A stretch of 64,000 nt of DNA from Pyxidicoccus sp. MSG2 (lineage in GTDB: Bacteria > Myxococcota > Myxococcia > Myxococcales > Myxococcaceae). Below, piece after piece: positions 46,619 through 55,414 of the stretch. Made by a program: the position numbers and the translations under genes. The stretch spans positions 7,706,001 to 7,770,000 of the forward strand of contig NZ_JAPNKC010000001.1 of NCBI RefSeq assembly GCF_026626705.1. The letters are read 5' to 3'. The notes beneath the pieces are model-generated. The model had not been told where the DNA came from. It worked only from the letters and a program-made list of their open reading frames with translations, and ran no database searches. Numbering within the stretch: the stretch's first letter is position 1; each line of letters opens with the position of its first letter.

Positions 46619-47293
46619 TCAGCCGATGCGCAGCTCCGGATGCAGGGACTCTTCCAGGCGGGCGCGCTGCAGCTTCCCATTCGTGTTCCGGGGGAGTTGC
46701 TCCACCCGGTAGTAGTCGGTGGGGACCTTGTGCGTGGACAGGCGCTCTCGCAGCGCCTGCCGCAGGTCGCGCTTGGGAGGGCAGGGCACTCCGGACCGGA
46801 GCTGGAGGAAGGCCGTGAGTGTGGTGCCGTAGAGCGGGTCCTCCCGTCCCCACACCGCGGCGTCCTCCACACCGGGCAGCTCGCGCAGGGCCGCTTCAAT
46901 CTCGAACGGGCTCAATCGCTCACCGCCGACCTTGAGCAGGTCGTCATTGCGGCCCAGCAGCGTCACCAGCCCGTCCGGCCTCAGCTCCGCCAGGTCTCCG
47001 GTGCGCAGCCAGCCGTCCTCCACCTTCTCGCGCGTCGCTTCGGGAGCGCCGAGGTAGCCCAGCATCAACTGGTCCCCGCGCACGCAGAGCTCTCCCTCGG
47101 CGGTGAGCTTCACGGCGAGCTTGCCCACGGGGTAGCCGGTGGCGTTGCTCAAGAACGCGGGGTGGTCACTGCGCAGGCACAGCACCCGGGGTGACAGCTC
47201 CGTCTGGCCATAGTTGGTGTAGACGCGGCTGGAGGGAAAGGCCCGCAGCAACCGCTGGCGGAGCGGTGGGCTCAGCGCCGCGCTGAAGTGCAC
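46619..47293 (-). pseudogene. 5'-truncated AMP-binding (acyl-CoA synthetase/adenylation) gene
   Basis: Encodes only the C-terminal about 220 residues of an adenylate-forming enzyme: VYTNYGQTELSP (A5), TGDLAELRPDGLVTLLGR (A7-A8) with the hinge NDDLLKVGGERLSPFEIEAAL, and NGKLQRARL (A10 with the catalytic Lys). The N-terminal half with the AMP-binding P-loop is missing; reading upstream from 47293 gives no continuation. A full synthetase needs about 500 residues, so this fragment should be inactive unless it is completed in trans. Converges with the small secreted gene. Confidence 0.8.
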
Positions 47294-47678
47294 GGGATGA
47301 TGTTGAATGGTGATTCAGGTCTCAAGAATGCCCCGGGGGGCCCGGGCCGGTCCACGGCAGCGCGCGGTGGGTCACCGCGGCCCGGCGCGGCCATGGCACG
47401 TGGAAGGTTTCGCACCACGCAGGTGCCGCGGGCGCGGGCGACGGCGCGATGGCTGCGCCAGCGTCGGCGAAGGGCTGGAACGAGGCGCCGGGAAGGGCGA
47501 CCCGCCAGGGGCTACGCTGGCTCGAAGCGGGACTTCAGGTGGTGCGAACTCCGGCTTGGGTGTCGGGCGGAACCCAGGCACCGACGTCCGCGGGCGCCTC
47601 TTCATCCGCGAGGGTCCATTGCTCCGGCGCGCCCCGCTCCTTCAAGATGGGCGGCCTCTCATGTCGCATGGGGTGGGG
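47294..47678. other. Gap between synthetase fragment and papain-like gene: no supported gene
   Basis: The frame open here extends from the downstream peptidase but reads Arg/Gly-rich without signal or domain. Probably the junction left by loss of the synthetase 5' half. The peptidase ribosome site is at its right end. Confidence 0.5.
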
Positions 47679-49088
47679 ATGCAAAGCAGGATGTTTGTCT
47701 TCCGTGGGCTGGTGTCGCTGCTCCTTCTTTCGTTCTCGGCGTGCATCGAAACGCCTGACCCTTCGGACAACCTCCCAGGGGAGAACGACGCGGGAGGGCT
47801 CCCCGATGAGCCGGGAGTGACCCGGAGGCTCGGGCTGGAGCTCGCGACGGCCGCGCAGCTCGAGAAGATGCAGATGGCAGTCACGCCATTCGCGGGCGAG
47901 GAGCTGCCGGCCCGTGTAGACCTCTCGGGCAAGCTCCCTCCTCCGGGTGACCAGGGAAACCAGTCCTCCTGTGTCGGATGGGCGGTCGCCTATGCGCTGA
48001 AGAGCTACCAGGAAAAGGTGGAGGAGGGCTGGGGCCTGACGGGCTCGGGGGGCGGGGTCGACGCCCAGCATGTCTTCAGCCCGGCCTTCATCTACAACCA
48101 GATCAACCACGGCCAGGACCGGGGCTCGCTGTTCTCGGAGGCCCTCGATTTGATGGCGCAGCAGGGGGCGGCCACGTTGGCGGACATGCCCTATGACGCT
48201 CGGGACTTTCAGTCCGCTCCTGGCGGGGCGGCGCGGGCCAATGCGAAGCGCTTCAAGATTGAGACCTGGCGTCGCATCGGCGTGTCCGACCTGAGGGGAA
48301 TCAAGGGGCAGCTCCACGCCGGCTTCCCCGTGCTCATCGGGGCGAAGGTGGACCAGGGCTTCACGCAGATGCGCCAGGGCTCCGTCTGGAGCAGCTCATC
48401 GGGGGGCGTCCTGGGCGGGCATGCCATGGCGCTCGTCGGGTACGACGACGCGCGGCGCGCCTTCAAGTTGATCAACTCATGGGGAAGTGGGTGGGGAGAC
48501 CAGGGCTACGGGTGGGTGGCCTATGAGCACTTTCCCAGTGTGGTGGTCGAGGCCTACGTCGCCAAGGACGCCGACAATGGCAATGGCCCGAGCCCCTCTC
48601 CGGATGGCGGAACGGCGCCGGATGCGGGAACCGGCCCGGACCCGGTGCCCCCCACTTCCACGGTCCAGGTGGCCCAGGTCCAGCACAACGTTTCGTGCCC
48701 CTACCCGGGCCTGCCGTACTGCATGCGCCTGTCGGGGACCGTGGCAGTCGGCGCTGGCGCGGGCTCGCAGGGCCAGGTCGTGGTGCACGTCTTCTGGGAC
48801 GCGGGCGGTGGCTCGAAGGGACAGCTGGTCGCCGGAACCATGCCGTTCGTGGATGTGATGGGCCAGGCCGCCACCGGGACGAGCCGGCTCGCCATTCCTG
48901 GCTCGGGACTCCAGATGGCGTGGTCCGCCGACCTTCCCTATGCCTCGTTGCAGATTCCGCGCGGGGGGTATGACCCCTTCGGCGTCTACCACCCCTACAC
49001 GAGCTTCCTGGTCGCCGAGCCCGCGGTCTTCGTGGATGGGTTCGCGGTGGCTGTCGGTGGCAGCCTCCCGTTCTACGTCGGACTGTGA
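47679..49088 (+). CDS. Papain-family (C1) cysteine peptidase lipoprotein with beta-rich C-terminal domain
   Basis: A protein of about 469 residues. Start taken at ATG 47679 (GGTGGGG just upstream); ATGs at 47661 and 47691 are alternatives. Lipoprotein signal LLLLSFSAC. The C1 domain covers about 75-300: LPPPGDQGNQSSCVGWAVAY with the catalytic Cys (SCVGWA rather than the usual CGSCWAF), His in GGHAMALVGYDD, and Asn in LINSWGSGWGDQGYGWV. A Pro/Asp/Ala/Gly linker (PSPDGGTAPDAGTGPDPVPP) joins it to a beta-rich domain of about 150 residues with CPYPGLPYC. Probably an envelope or prey-degrading peptidase. Confidence 0.9.
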   Translation: MQSRMFVFRGLVSLLLLSFSACIETPDPSDNLPGENDAGGLPDEPGVTRRLGLELATAAQLEKMQMAVTPFAGEELPARVDLSGKLPPPGDQGNQSSCVGWAVAYALKSYQEKVEEGWGLTGSGGGVDAQHVFSPAFIYNQINHGQDRGSLFSEALDLMAQQGAATLADMPYDARDFQSAPGGAARANAKRFKIETWRRIGVSDLRGIKGQLHAGFPVLIGAKVDQGFTQMRQGSVWSSSSGGVLGGHAMALVGYDDARRAFKLINSWGSGWGDQGYGWVAYEHFPSVVVEAYVAKDADNGNGPSPSPDGGTAPDAGTGPDPVPPTSTVQVAQVQHNVSCPYPGLPYCMRLSGTVAVGAGAGSQGQVVVHVFWDAGGGSKGQLVAGTMPFVDVMGQAATGTSRLAIPGSGLQMAWSADLPYASLQIPRGGYDPFGVYHPYTSFLVAEPAVFVDGFAVAVGGSLPFYVGL

Positions 49089-49101
49089 GTCCGTGACGCC
49101 G

Positions 49102-49128
49102 CGGCCAGCGCGCTAGCGCGACTGGCCG
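49102..49128. terminator. Strong hairpin overlapping a stop codon at a convergent junction
   Basis: Stem CGGCCAG/CTGGCCG continued by CGCG/CGCG around a CTAG loop, with one bulged A: 11 pairs in all. It contains the stop codon (49113-49115) of the minus-strand gene and lies 14 nt after the peptidase stop. Confidence 0.65.
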
Positions 49129-49427
49129 TCGTGCTTCTGGCGCTGGATGCGGCGGCTCAGCCGGTTCTGCTCACGCCGAATCCGGGCGCGCTCGCCGGCG
49201 TCCAGGTGGCCGTCGTCGCTGCGCGCCTCGCGGATGTCGCGCCGGATGGCGCGGTGCTGCCGCTCCATCCGCACCGCCTCACGGCCGGTGAGCTCCCCAC
49301 TCTTCACGCCCTGGACGATGCGCTCCTGCTGGTTCACCTGCCGCCGGTCGGCCTTCGCCGCGCTCGCGGGCAGCGCCGTCATCAGCCCCAGCACCATCGT
49401 CCCCACCGCCAGGATGTTCCGCTTCAT
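49113..49427 (-). CDS. Small exported basic helical protein
   Basis: A protein of 104 residues. Signal peptide ending ALPASAA. The mature part is almost all helix, rich in Arg and Gln: RRQVNQQERIVQGVKSGELT, an EF-hand-like acidic turn DDGHLDAGERARI, then RREQNRLSRRIQRQKHD. Proteins with this QER...SGELT...DGHLDxxER pattern are widespread uncharacterised periplasmic proteins. It lies 123 nt after the MFS transporter gene on the same strand. Confidence 0.8.
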   Translation of the reverse strand: MKRNILAVGTMVLGLMTALPASAAKADRRQVNQQERIVQGVKSGELTGREAVRMERQHRAIRRDIREARSDDGHLDAGERARIRREQNRLSRRIQRQKHDGQSR

Positions 49428-49550
49428 GTTCGTCTCCAGGTCCAGGCCGGCCGGGCCGGCGAAGGTGTCTGGAGAAATGAACCCGGGAGCCCGGCGGAAG
49501 TTGCGGGCGGGGTTGTCGCACCTCCGCGCCTGTTCGCGCTTGGCCGTGTC

Positions 49551-50876
49551 TCAGGGCGCGGGCGTCACCGCGGCGAAGCGCGAGCGGCCCGCGCTCAGCA
49601 GGTACACGGCCACCGCCATGCCCACGCCGCACAGGGCCGCCACGTAGTGCGCGGCGGCCAGGGGGTGGTTCTTCATCATCAGGGTGACGACCAGCGGCGT
49701 CAGGCCCCCGAAGATGGCGTAGGCCACGTTGTAGGAGAACGACAGCCCGGAGAAGCGCACCTCGGCGGGGAAGGCGCGCACCATCACCGTGGGCACCACG
49801 CCCACCACGCCGACGCAGAAGCCGACCAGCGCATACAGGGGCACGAGCCGCTCCGGCGCCGCGCCCACGCCGAGATAGAACAGGTACGTCGCCCCGAGCA
49901 GCAGCCCGCAGCCCAGCACCAGCGCCCGGCCCACGCCCACGCGGTCCGCGAGCAACCCGTAGGCGATGCAGCCCACCGTGAGGGCCAGCGTGGCGACGCT
50001 CGCGGCCTCCAGCGCCTGGGCCGGGGCAATGCCGTAGAGCTTCTGCACCAGCGTGGGCGTCATCAGGATGACCACCACGATGCCGGCGGTGAGCACCCAG
50101 GTGAGCAGCATCGACACCACCACCGCGACGCCGTGGCCGCGCAGCACGGCCTTGAGCGGTAGCTCCTGCACCAGGGCGCGGCGCTGGCGCATCTCCTCGA
50201 AGACGGGCGTCTCCGCGAGCCAGCGGCGCAGGAAGACGGCCAGGAAGCCGAACACGCCGCCCACGAGGAAGGGCAGGCGCCACCCGTAGGCATGCACCTC
50301 TTCCGGGGTGAAGACGGTGTTCACCAGCGTCGCCACCAGCGAGCCGAGCAGGATTCCCAGCGTGAGCCCCGACGTCAGCGTGCCGCACGCGAAGCCCACG
50401 CGGTTGTGCGGGACGTGCTCGGAGACGAACACCCACGCGCCCGGCACCTCGCCGCCCACCGCAGCGCCCTGGCAGATGCGCAGGAGGAGCAGGGCCAGCG
50501 GCGCCGCGTAGCCCGCCGTCGCGTACGTCGGCAGCGCGCCGATGAGCAGCGTGGGCACCGACATCATGAACACGCTGAGGGTGAACATGCGCTTGCGACC
50601 GGTGCGGTCGCCGAAGTGCGCCATGATGATGCCGCCCAGCGGACGCGCCAGGTAGCCCGCCGCGAACAGGCCGAACGCCTGGAGCTGCCGCAGCCACTCC
50701 GCCGTGTCGGGCGGGAAGAAGAGCTGGCCAATCACCGTCGTGAAGAACACGAAGATGATGAAGTCGTAGAACTCCAGCGCGCCACCAAGCGCCGCCAGCC
50801 CGAGCGTCCGGGCGTCCTGGCCGGTGAGCGGGCGCTGCGCGGAGTGCTGCCCGGGTTCGAGGGATGCGGTCGGCAT
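49551..50876 (-). CDS. MHS-family MFS transporter (ProP/KgtP-type proton symporter)
   Basis: A protein of 441 residues with 12 hydrophobic segments. MHS features: LGGALEFYDFIIFVFF in helix 1, RPLGGIIMAHFGDRTGRKRM in the loop 2-3 signature, and RICQGAAVGGEVPGAWVFVSE. This family takes up organic acids or osmolytes such as proline, betaine or 2-oxoglutarate with protons. The substrate is not determinable. Divergent from the lipoprotein at 51057; the small exported protein follows. Confidence 0.92.
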   Translation of the reverse strand: MPTASLEPGQHSAQRPLTGQDARTLGLAALGGALEFYDFIIFVFFTTVIGQLFFPPDTAEWLRQLQAFGLFAAGYLARPLGGIIMAHFGDRTGRKRMFTLSVFMMSVPTLLIGALPTYATAGYAAPLALLLLRICQGAAVGGEVPGAWVFVSEHVPHNRVGFACGTLTSGLTLGILLGSLVATLVNTVFTPEEVHAYGWRLPFLVGGVFGFLAVFLRRWLAETPVFEEMRQRRALVQELPLKAVLRGHGVAVVVSMLLTWVLTAGIVVVILMTPTLVQKLYGIAPAQALEAASVATLALTVGCIAYGLLADRVGVGRALVLGCGLLLGATYLFYLGVGAAPERLVPLYALVGFCVGVVGVVPTVMVRAFPAEVRFSGLSFSYNVAYAIFGGLTPLVVTLMMKNHPLAAAHYVAALCGVGMAVAVYLLSAGRSRFAAVTPAP

Positions 50877-51056
50877 GCGTGCCCGGGAGCATAGGCCGAA
50901 CCGGGCGTCGCTGGCGCTGGGACGTGGCCCGGGCCGCGGTGGGGCCTGGCCGGGGAGGGCTGATTATACAAGGAAGGATGGTTGGTCGCGTCCTGCATAC
51001 ACTTTGTGTCAGAGTGTCCCTGCTTCACCAATCACAGACGGACAAAGGAGACACCG

Positions 51057-51302
51057 ATGTTCTCGAAGCTCACGCGTCAGTTGTCCACGCTGCTTCTGGT
51101 CGGCGCTGCCTCGCTGGCTCTGGGTGGCTGCTCCGCCGCTCCCGCCGGGAGCGATGACACGGACCGTTCCGTGGCGGTGGCGTCCCAGTCGCTGGAGATG
51201 ACGGAGGCCGGGAGCGAGCAGTCCCTGGCGGCCTGTAGTCCCTCGTGCCACGGCCCGTGCTGGACCTGCATCCGCAGTGTGTGTGAGAACACCTGTCAGT
51301 AG
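51057..51302 (+). CDS. Cys-rich mini-lipoprotein
   Basis: A protein of 81 residues. AAGGAG lies 7 nt before ATG 51057, one of the clearest ribosome sites of the window. Lipobox LALGGC with Cys25, a Ser/Asp/Glu linker, then a tail with six Cys in 24 residues (ACSPSCHGPCWTCIRSVC, ENTC). No family. Same layout as the lipoproteins at 5960, 10696 and 35026. The 180 nt upstream include an A+T-rich promoter-like stretch (TGATTATACAAGG) and a short dyad ACAC-TTT-GTGT at 50999-51009. Confidence 0.85.
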   Translation: MFSKLTRQLSTLLLVGAASLALGGCSAAPAGSDDTDRSVAVASQSLEMTEAGSEQSLAACSPSCHGPCWTCIRSVCENTCQ

Positions 51303-51320
51303 CATCGCCTGGAACAGTGG

Positions 51321-51348
51321 CCGCCGTGGCCCGCGAGCGCCACGGCGG
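51321..51348. terminator. Hairpin between convergent lipoprotein and beta-lactamase-fold genes
   Basis: Perfect 10-bp stem CCGCCGTGGC/GCCACGGCGG with an 8-nt loop in the 56-nt convergent gap. Bidirectional by position; no T-tract. Confidence 0.65.
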
Positions 51349-51358
51349 AAGTACTGCT

Positions 51359-52501
51359 TCAGTGCCCGAGCGCCGCGCGGATGAGCGGCTGGAGCTCGAC
51401 GGAGAGGTCCACCGAGAAGCCGACGACGCCCTCGTTGCTCCGGTCCAGCTGCATGCCGAGGACGGCGTAGTACCCCGCCTCCCGGTCCATCCAGGGCGTC
51501 CAGCCGAACGCGCCCGGCGAGCTGATGATGTCGCAGCCATCCGCGGGCGTGTCGCAGTGCAGCCAGGCCGTCAGGCCATAGCGGTAGGCCCGCCCCAGGT
51601 CCTTCACGGGGGAGTTGCCAATCGTCACGTCGGGGAAGGGCTCGCGCGTCTGCGCGTCGAACAGCTCCGGCGTGCCGCGCTCCAGGCCGGCGTAGCTGCC
51701 GCGGTGGAAGACGAGCCCCAGCAGCGGGGCGTACTCGTTCATCGACGTGCGCAGCCCACCAGCGATGAGCGGGTTGCTGGTGCCTTCCGCCTTCCGGGGG
51801 GCGGTGAAGTACGTCACCTCCGGGGGCAGGCCGAGGGGCGCCGCCAGCGTCTCCCGGAAAAGGTCGTTCCAGCGCTTGCCCGTCTTCACCTCGGCCATGC
51901 GCGCCGCCACCTGCAGGTGCGTGCTGCCGTAGTCGAAGCGCGTGCCGGGCGGGGCGACCTGCGGCGTGGTGGCGATGATGGCGACACAGTCCGCCAGGGT
52001 GTAGTCGGCCCGCAGCGTGCAGAGGTGCTCGTTCTGCATCCCGGAGGTGAAGGACAGCAGGTGACGCAGGGTGATGTTCGCCTTGTCACCCGTCCAGCCG
52101 AGCACCTCGCCCGTCGTGGAGTCGAGCGTGAGGTGACCCTGGCGGATGACCTCGAAGAGGACGGTGCCGGCCACCATCTTGGAGGAGGACGCCACCGCCA
52201 CCCTCCGGTCGGGCGCGAAGTCGCCCACCATGTGCTCGTACACCTTGCGGTCCTGTGCGTCGTACACGGCCAGGCCCAGCCCCGGGACGGAGGGGCCCGC
52301 GTCGGCCACCCGCGCGTCCATGAGTGCCCCCACGGCATCCCAGGCCGGGCCCGCGTCGGGGACGGTGCTGCCTCCGTCCGCCCCCGCGTCCGAGCCTCCC
52401 GCGTCCGGAGCCGTGCCCGCATCGGAATCCGACGAGCCTCCACCGCAGGCCCACAGCAACACACCCAGGGACAGCCCCAGCACGCGCACCACGTTCGTCA
52501 T
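51359..52501 (-). CDS. Serine hydrolase of the beta-lactamase (class C / esterase) fold, lipoprotein
   Basis: A protein of 380 residues. Lipobox VLLWACGG, then an Asp-Ala-Gly-rich linker (about 20-50) typical of myxobacterial outer lipoproteins. The beta-lactamase domain has SSSKM (S-x-x-K nucleophile), FDYGSTH at the Y-x-N position (YGS) and a late SSPGAFGW in place of KTG. Relatives include DD-peptidases, esterases and class C beta-lactamases; a true beta-lactamase cannot be claimed. A 6-bp hairpin at 52514-52531 sits just upstream. Cotranscribed with the GH128-like gene by arrangement. Confidence 0.87.
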   Translation of the reverse strand: MTNVVRVLGLSLGVLLWACGGGSSDSDAGTAPDAGGSDAGADGGSTVPDAGPAWDAVGALMDARVADAGPSVPGLGLAVYDAQDRKVYEHMVGDFAPDRRVAVASSSKMVAGTVLFEVIRQGHLTLDSTTGEVLGWTGDKANITLRHLLSFTSGMQNEHLCTLRADYTLADCVAIIATTPQVAPPGTRFDYGSTHLQVAARMAEVKTGKRWNDLFRETLAAPLGLPPEVTYFTAPRKAEGTSNPLIAGGLRTSMNEYAPLLGLVFHRGSYAGLERGTPELFDAQTREPFPDVTIGNSPVKDLGRAYRYGLTAWLHCDTPADGCDIISSPGAFGWTPWMDREAGYYAVLGMQLDRSNEGVVGFSVDLSVELQPLIRAALGH

Positions 52502-52568
52502 CCCGTTCTCCTCGGGTGTCCTCCAACACCCCTCAGGGGAAATGGTTGCGGGGCCGCGTGCCGAAAGC

Positions 52569-53486
52569 TCACTGAAAGGGCAGGGAGAGGTAGTGCGCGC
52601 CCAATTCCGTCACGACACCGGGCGCTCCCAGCAGGCTGGCGAAGCACGGGTCGTTCGTCCACCGGCCGGTGAACCAGGCATAGCGGAACACGTCTTCACG
52701 GCTCTCGCAGACGGAGACCATCTCCGCCATCTGGGCCTTCTGCTTCGCGACGGAGTCAATCTGTGCGCCGTCCCGCTGGGCGTGGCAGTTGGCGAACTCC
52801 GTCACCCAGAACGGCTTGCCGTACTTCTTCAGCCGGTCCAACTGGCCCGCGAGCCCGTAGTCGTACCAGTGAAACGCGAGGTAATCGATGCGCGGCTCGC
52901 GGTTCCCATTCGCCGCGCGGTAGGCCGCATAGAACGCGTCGAGCCAGACGACCGGGTCCGAGTACCCCTGCACCGTGCCCCAGTTCATCGCCGGACCCAC
53001 GAGCTTGACGCCCGTGTTGGCGGCGACGCTCTCATAGCGGGGCCACAGCGCCGCCGCGTCCTTCGGTGACAGGTTGGCCTGGTCCGCGAGGTTGGGCTCG
53101 TTGAGGAGCAGCAGGTAGTGGACGTGGGGATTGGCCTTGAGCCAGGTCTCGACGCCCGCGGCATCGAAGTTCCCGTTCCAGAGCATGGGGATGAAGTCCA
53201 TGCCGTAGCGCGCGCGGTAGTCCGTGGGCACGTCGCGGTGGGGCCGGGAGCTCCAGTTGTACCACCAGCTCACGCCCGGAGAGACGGCGGCGAGGTCCGC
53301 GGGCGTCGCCAGGTCGAAGGCAATCCCGCGCTTGGCGCTCTTGGCCGAGGGCTCGGTGCCCGCGTCCCTGGAGACGCCGGCATCGGACGGCCCCGCGTCC
53401 TCGTCGCCCTTCGGTGCCGAGGCGGCCGGGTCACACCCCAGCAGCAGGAGGGCCACGACGCAGGCCGGTGCGAGGATGCTTCTCAT
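52569..53486 (-). CDS. GH128-like glycoside hydrolase lipoprotein (predicted beta-1,3-glucanase)
   Basis: A protein of 305 residues. Lipobox LLLLGC (Cys18) and an Asp/Ala/Gly linker. The catalytic core matches the Asl1/GH128 family: SPGVSWWYNWSSRP near the start, acid/base Glu in LLLLNEPNLADQA, FHWYDYG, and nucleophile Glu in FWVTEFANCHAQ. GH128 enzymes cleave beta-1,3-glucan, a fungal wall polymer, so a role in attack on fungi is plausible (inference). It precedes the beta-lactamase-fold lipoprotein by 67 nt with the same strand and linker style. Confidence 0.9.
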   Translation of the reverse strand: MRSILAPACVVALLLLGCDPAASAPKGDEDAGPSDAGVSRDAGTEPSAKSAKRGIAFDLATPADLAAVSPGVSWWYNWSSRPHRDVPTDYRARYGMDFIPMLWNGNFDAAGVETWLKANPHVHYLLLLNEPNLADQANLSPKDAAALWPRYESVAANTGVKLVGPAMNWGTVQGYSDPVVWLDAFYAAYRAANGNREPRIDYLAFHWYDYGLAGQLDRLKKYGKPFWVTEFANCHAQRDGAQIDSVAKQKAQMAEMVSVCESREDVFRYAWFTGRWTNDPCFASLLGAPGVVTELGAHYLSLPFQ

Positions 53487-53579
53487 GTGGCTTCACCTCG
53501 GGCCGGGAGGCGGCCCTGCTGTGGACTCGAGGCTGCGGGGGACAGCTTAATCAGGACGGCGAAGGGCGTGCGCCCGAGG

Positions 53580-55088
53580 TCAGCGGGCGAGGTGGATGGG
53601 GCGCGGCGGCTCCCTCGGCTGCGCGCGCATGTCGACGAGGATGTCGTAGGCGCGCGGCTCGGGGAGGACGGGGCCGGCGGCGAAGCGGTAGAGGTGGCTG
53701 ACGTCGCGCTCCTCGGGGAAACGCTCCTCCACGAGCGCGCGGAACATCTCCTTCGCCACCCACTCGGTGTCCACCGACACGGAGCCGAACTCGTCCAGGT
53801 AGCGCAGGGGCGCGGACGAGTCGCTCTGCCGGGCGGTGAGGACGAAGACGCGGGCCTGCCGGGTGGGCACCACCTGGCGCGCGCCCTGTTCCAGCAGCGC
53901 CAGTTCACGGCCCTGCGGAAGCGCGAACAACTCCAGCGAGTGCCGGTGGGCGAGCAGGGCGCTCACCGCCACGAACCCGCCCAGCAGCGCCGTCGCGACG
54001 CGCGGGCCGTGCGTGGTGGGCCAGCGGCTCCCCAGGTTCATGAGCGACGCGACGAAGTAGACGCTCCACACGCCGGTGAGGGCGTAGAGGGTGCGGTACG
54101 TGGGCCAGCGCTCGCTGGCGAGGAAGCTGACGGAGTACGCGGCGGCGGACAGCACCCCCAGCCCCACCAGCCACGTCCCCACGCCGATGCGGCCCGCGCG
54201 GCGGCCCTCGACGAAGAGGCCCAGCGTCAGCACGGTGAGCGTCAGGCCCACCATGGGCCAGTAGCCCGCCGTTGGCACGGAGCCCGTCGTGTTGAGGGCG
54301 CTCAGGGCCAGCGCGTTGGGAAGCACCTGGGTGAGGAACCAGCCCGCCTTGTCGAGGAAGTGCTGCTCGAAGGCGATGCGCGGCGAGGGCGCGAAGAGAC
54401 CCAGCGCGAAGGACAGCTTGGTGACGATGAAGGCGACGCCCAGGCCGCAGCCCATGACGAGGAGATGCCGCGCCAGCCAGCGCGCCGGGACGCGCAGGTC
54501 CGTGTCCCGTCGCAGCACCAGCGCCGCGGCGAGCAGCACGGCGTAGAACAGGCCACTCACCTGATAGATGAGCGTCGCGGTGCCCATGGCCACGACACCG
54601 CCCAGGCACCCCGCCCACCGCCGCCATGTGGCCTCGGGCGGTGCTTCGAAGCCTCGCCGTGCGAGGGCGAATGCACCCACCGTCAGCAGGAGCGCCACCG
54701 TCTGGGGCCAGCAGATGCCCCAGCTCGCGATGACCTGCGCGGACGGCATCAGGGTGAGGAACGCGGCGAGCAGCGTCGAGGGGGCCGCGCGCCAGCCCTC
54801 CCTGCGCAGGAGCAGGAAGAGGGCGGCGCCCAGCAGTCCCAGCCCCGTGACGGACAGGGCCCGCAGCAGGGCGAGGCCGTCGATGTTGCCCGCCTCGCGC
54901 ACGGACGCTTCCAGCAGCCAGCCGTACAGCGGGCGACCCATGGCGGCGCAGACGCGGAGAATCTTCCCCGGCTCCTCGCGCGCCTCGCGGAGGATGGCGT
55001 AGTCGTCCCGCAGGCCGTAGCGCTGGAAGACGGCGCTCCCATAGATGAACCAGGGCAGCAGGAAGAGCAGGGCGGTCAGGCCCGGCAC
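53580..55088 (-). CDS. Multi-pass membrane protein, GT-C-like
   Basis: A protein of 502 residues from GTG 55088, with 10-12 hydrophobic segments and a soluble C-terminal about 110 residues. The first loop after helix 1 carries LRDDYAILREAREEPGKI and MGRPLYGWLLEAS; an acidic pair early in the first periplasmic loop is typical of GT-C glycosyltransferases such as GtrII-like proteins. That assignment is tentative. The N-terminus may lie slightly upstream because the first helix starts immediately. Divergent from the sigma54 activator. Confidence 0.75.
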   Translation of the reverse strand: MPGLTALLFLLPWFIYGSAVFQRYGLRDDYAILREAREEPGKILRVCAAMGRPLYGWLLEASVREAGNIDGLALLRALSVTGLGLLGAALFLLLRREGWRAAPSTLLAAFLTLMPSAQVIASWGICWPQTVALLLTVGAFALARRGFEAPPEATWRRWAGCLGGVVAMGTATLIYQVSGLFYAVLLAAALVLRRDTDLRVPARWLARHLLVMGCGLGVAFIVTKLSFALGLFAPSPRIAFEQHFLDKAGWFLTQVLPNALALSALNTTGSVPTAGYWPMVGLTLTVLTLGLFVEGRRAGRIGVGTWLVGLGVLSAAAYSVSFLASERWPTYRTLYALTGVWSVYFVASLMNLGSRWPTTHGPRVATALLGGFVAVSALLAHRHSLELFALPQGRELALLEQGARQVVPTRQARVFVLTARQSDSSAPLRYLDEFGSVSVDTEWVAKEMFRALVEERFPEERDVSHLYRFAAGPVLPEPRAYDILVDMRAQPREPPRPIHLAR

Positions 55089-55414
55089 TCCGAGGGCGCG
55101 TGTCGTGGAGCGGGTCAGCAGGGGGAGAACCTCTGGCGGCCAACGTACCAGAGTCCCATGACGCGGGGCGGCATACGTGCGGGCCGGGCAGTCCGGTGGT
55201 GCTCATGGCGCCGTGCGCTCGTGTGCGCCCGGCGCCGTCGTGAGGCCCTGCCGGCCGCCTGCCCGTCCACGCGGTAGAGTCGGGCCATGCCGCGTGTGAA
55301 GCCGCTTCACGGGCCATCGTCACCGCGCGTGCCGTTGCGCGGGCGCCCGCCGGTCGCCTGTCCGGTGGACCCGGCATGGCCCGCTCCGGTCCGTCCCCGG
55401 GACGTGGCGACCCC
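55089..55414. promoter_or_regulatory. Divergent intergenic region with a 15-bp dyad (55296-55310)
   Basis: No gene seen in 326 nt. GTGAAGC-C-GCTTCAC is a perfect 7+1+7 dyad about 105 nt before the activator ATG, flanked on both sides by the direct repeat CGGGCCAT (55281 and 55310). Candidate binding site for the activator itself or another regulator. No sigma54 -24/-12 match was recognised. Confidence 0.5.

Noticed and set aside
47394-47420. Sigma54 -24/-12 promoter from a TGGCACG match
   Set aside because: The required GC element at -12 is not at the right spacing and there is no suitable gene start downstream at the expected distance.
51359-52501. Antibiotic-resistance beta-lactamase
   Set aside because: The fold is present but the KTG motif is not, and many lipoprotein relatives are esterases or peptidases; resistance cannot be claimed.
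53118-55277. A 719-codon plus-strand frame across the GH128-like and membrane-protein genes
   Set aside because: Spans two opposite-strand genes with clear signal or membrane segments and has no domain of its own.
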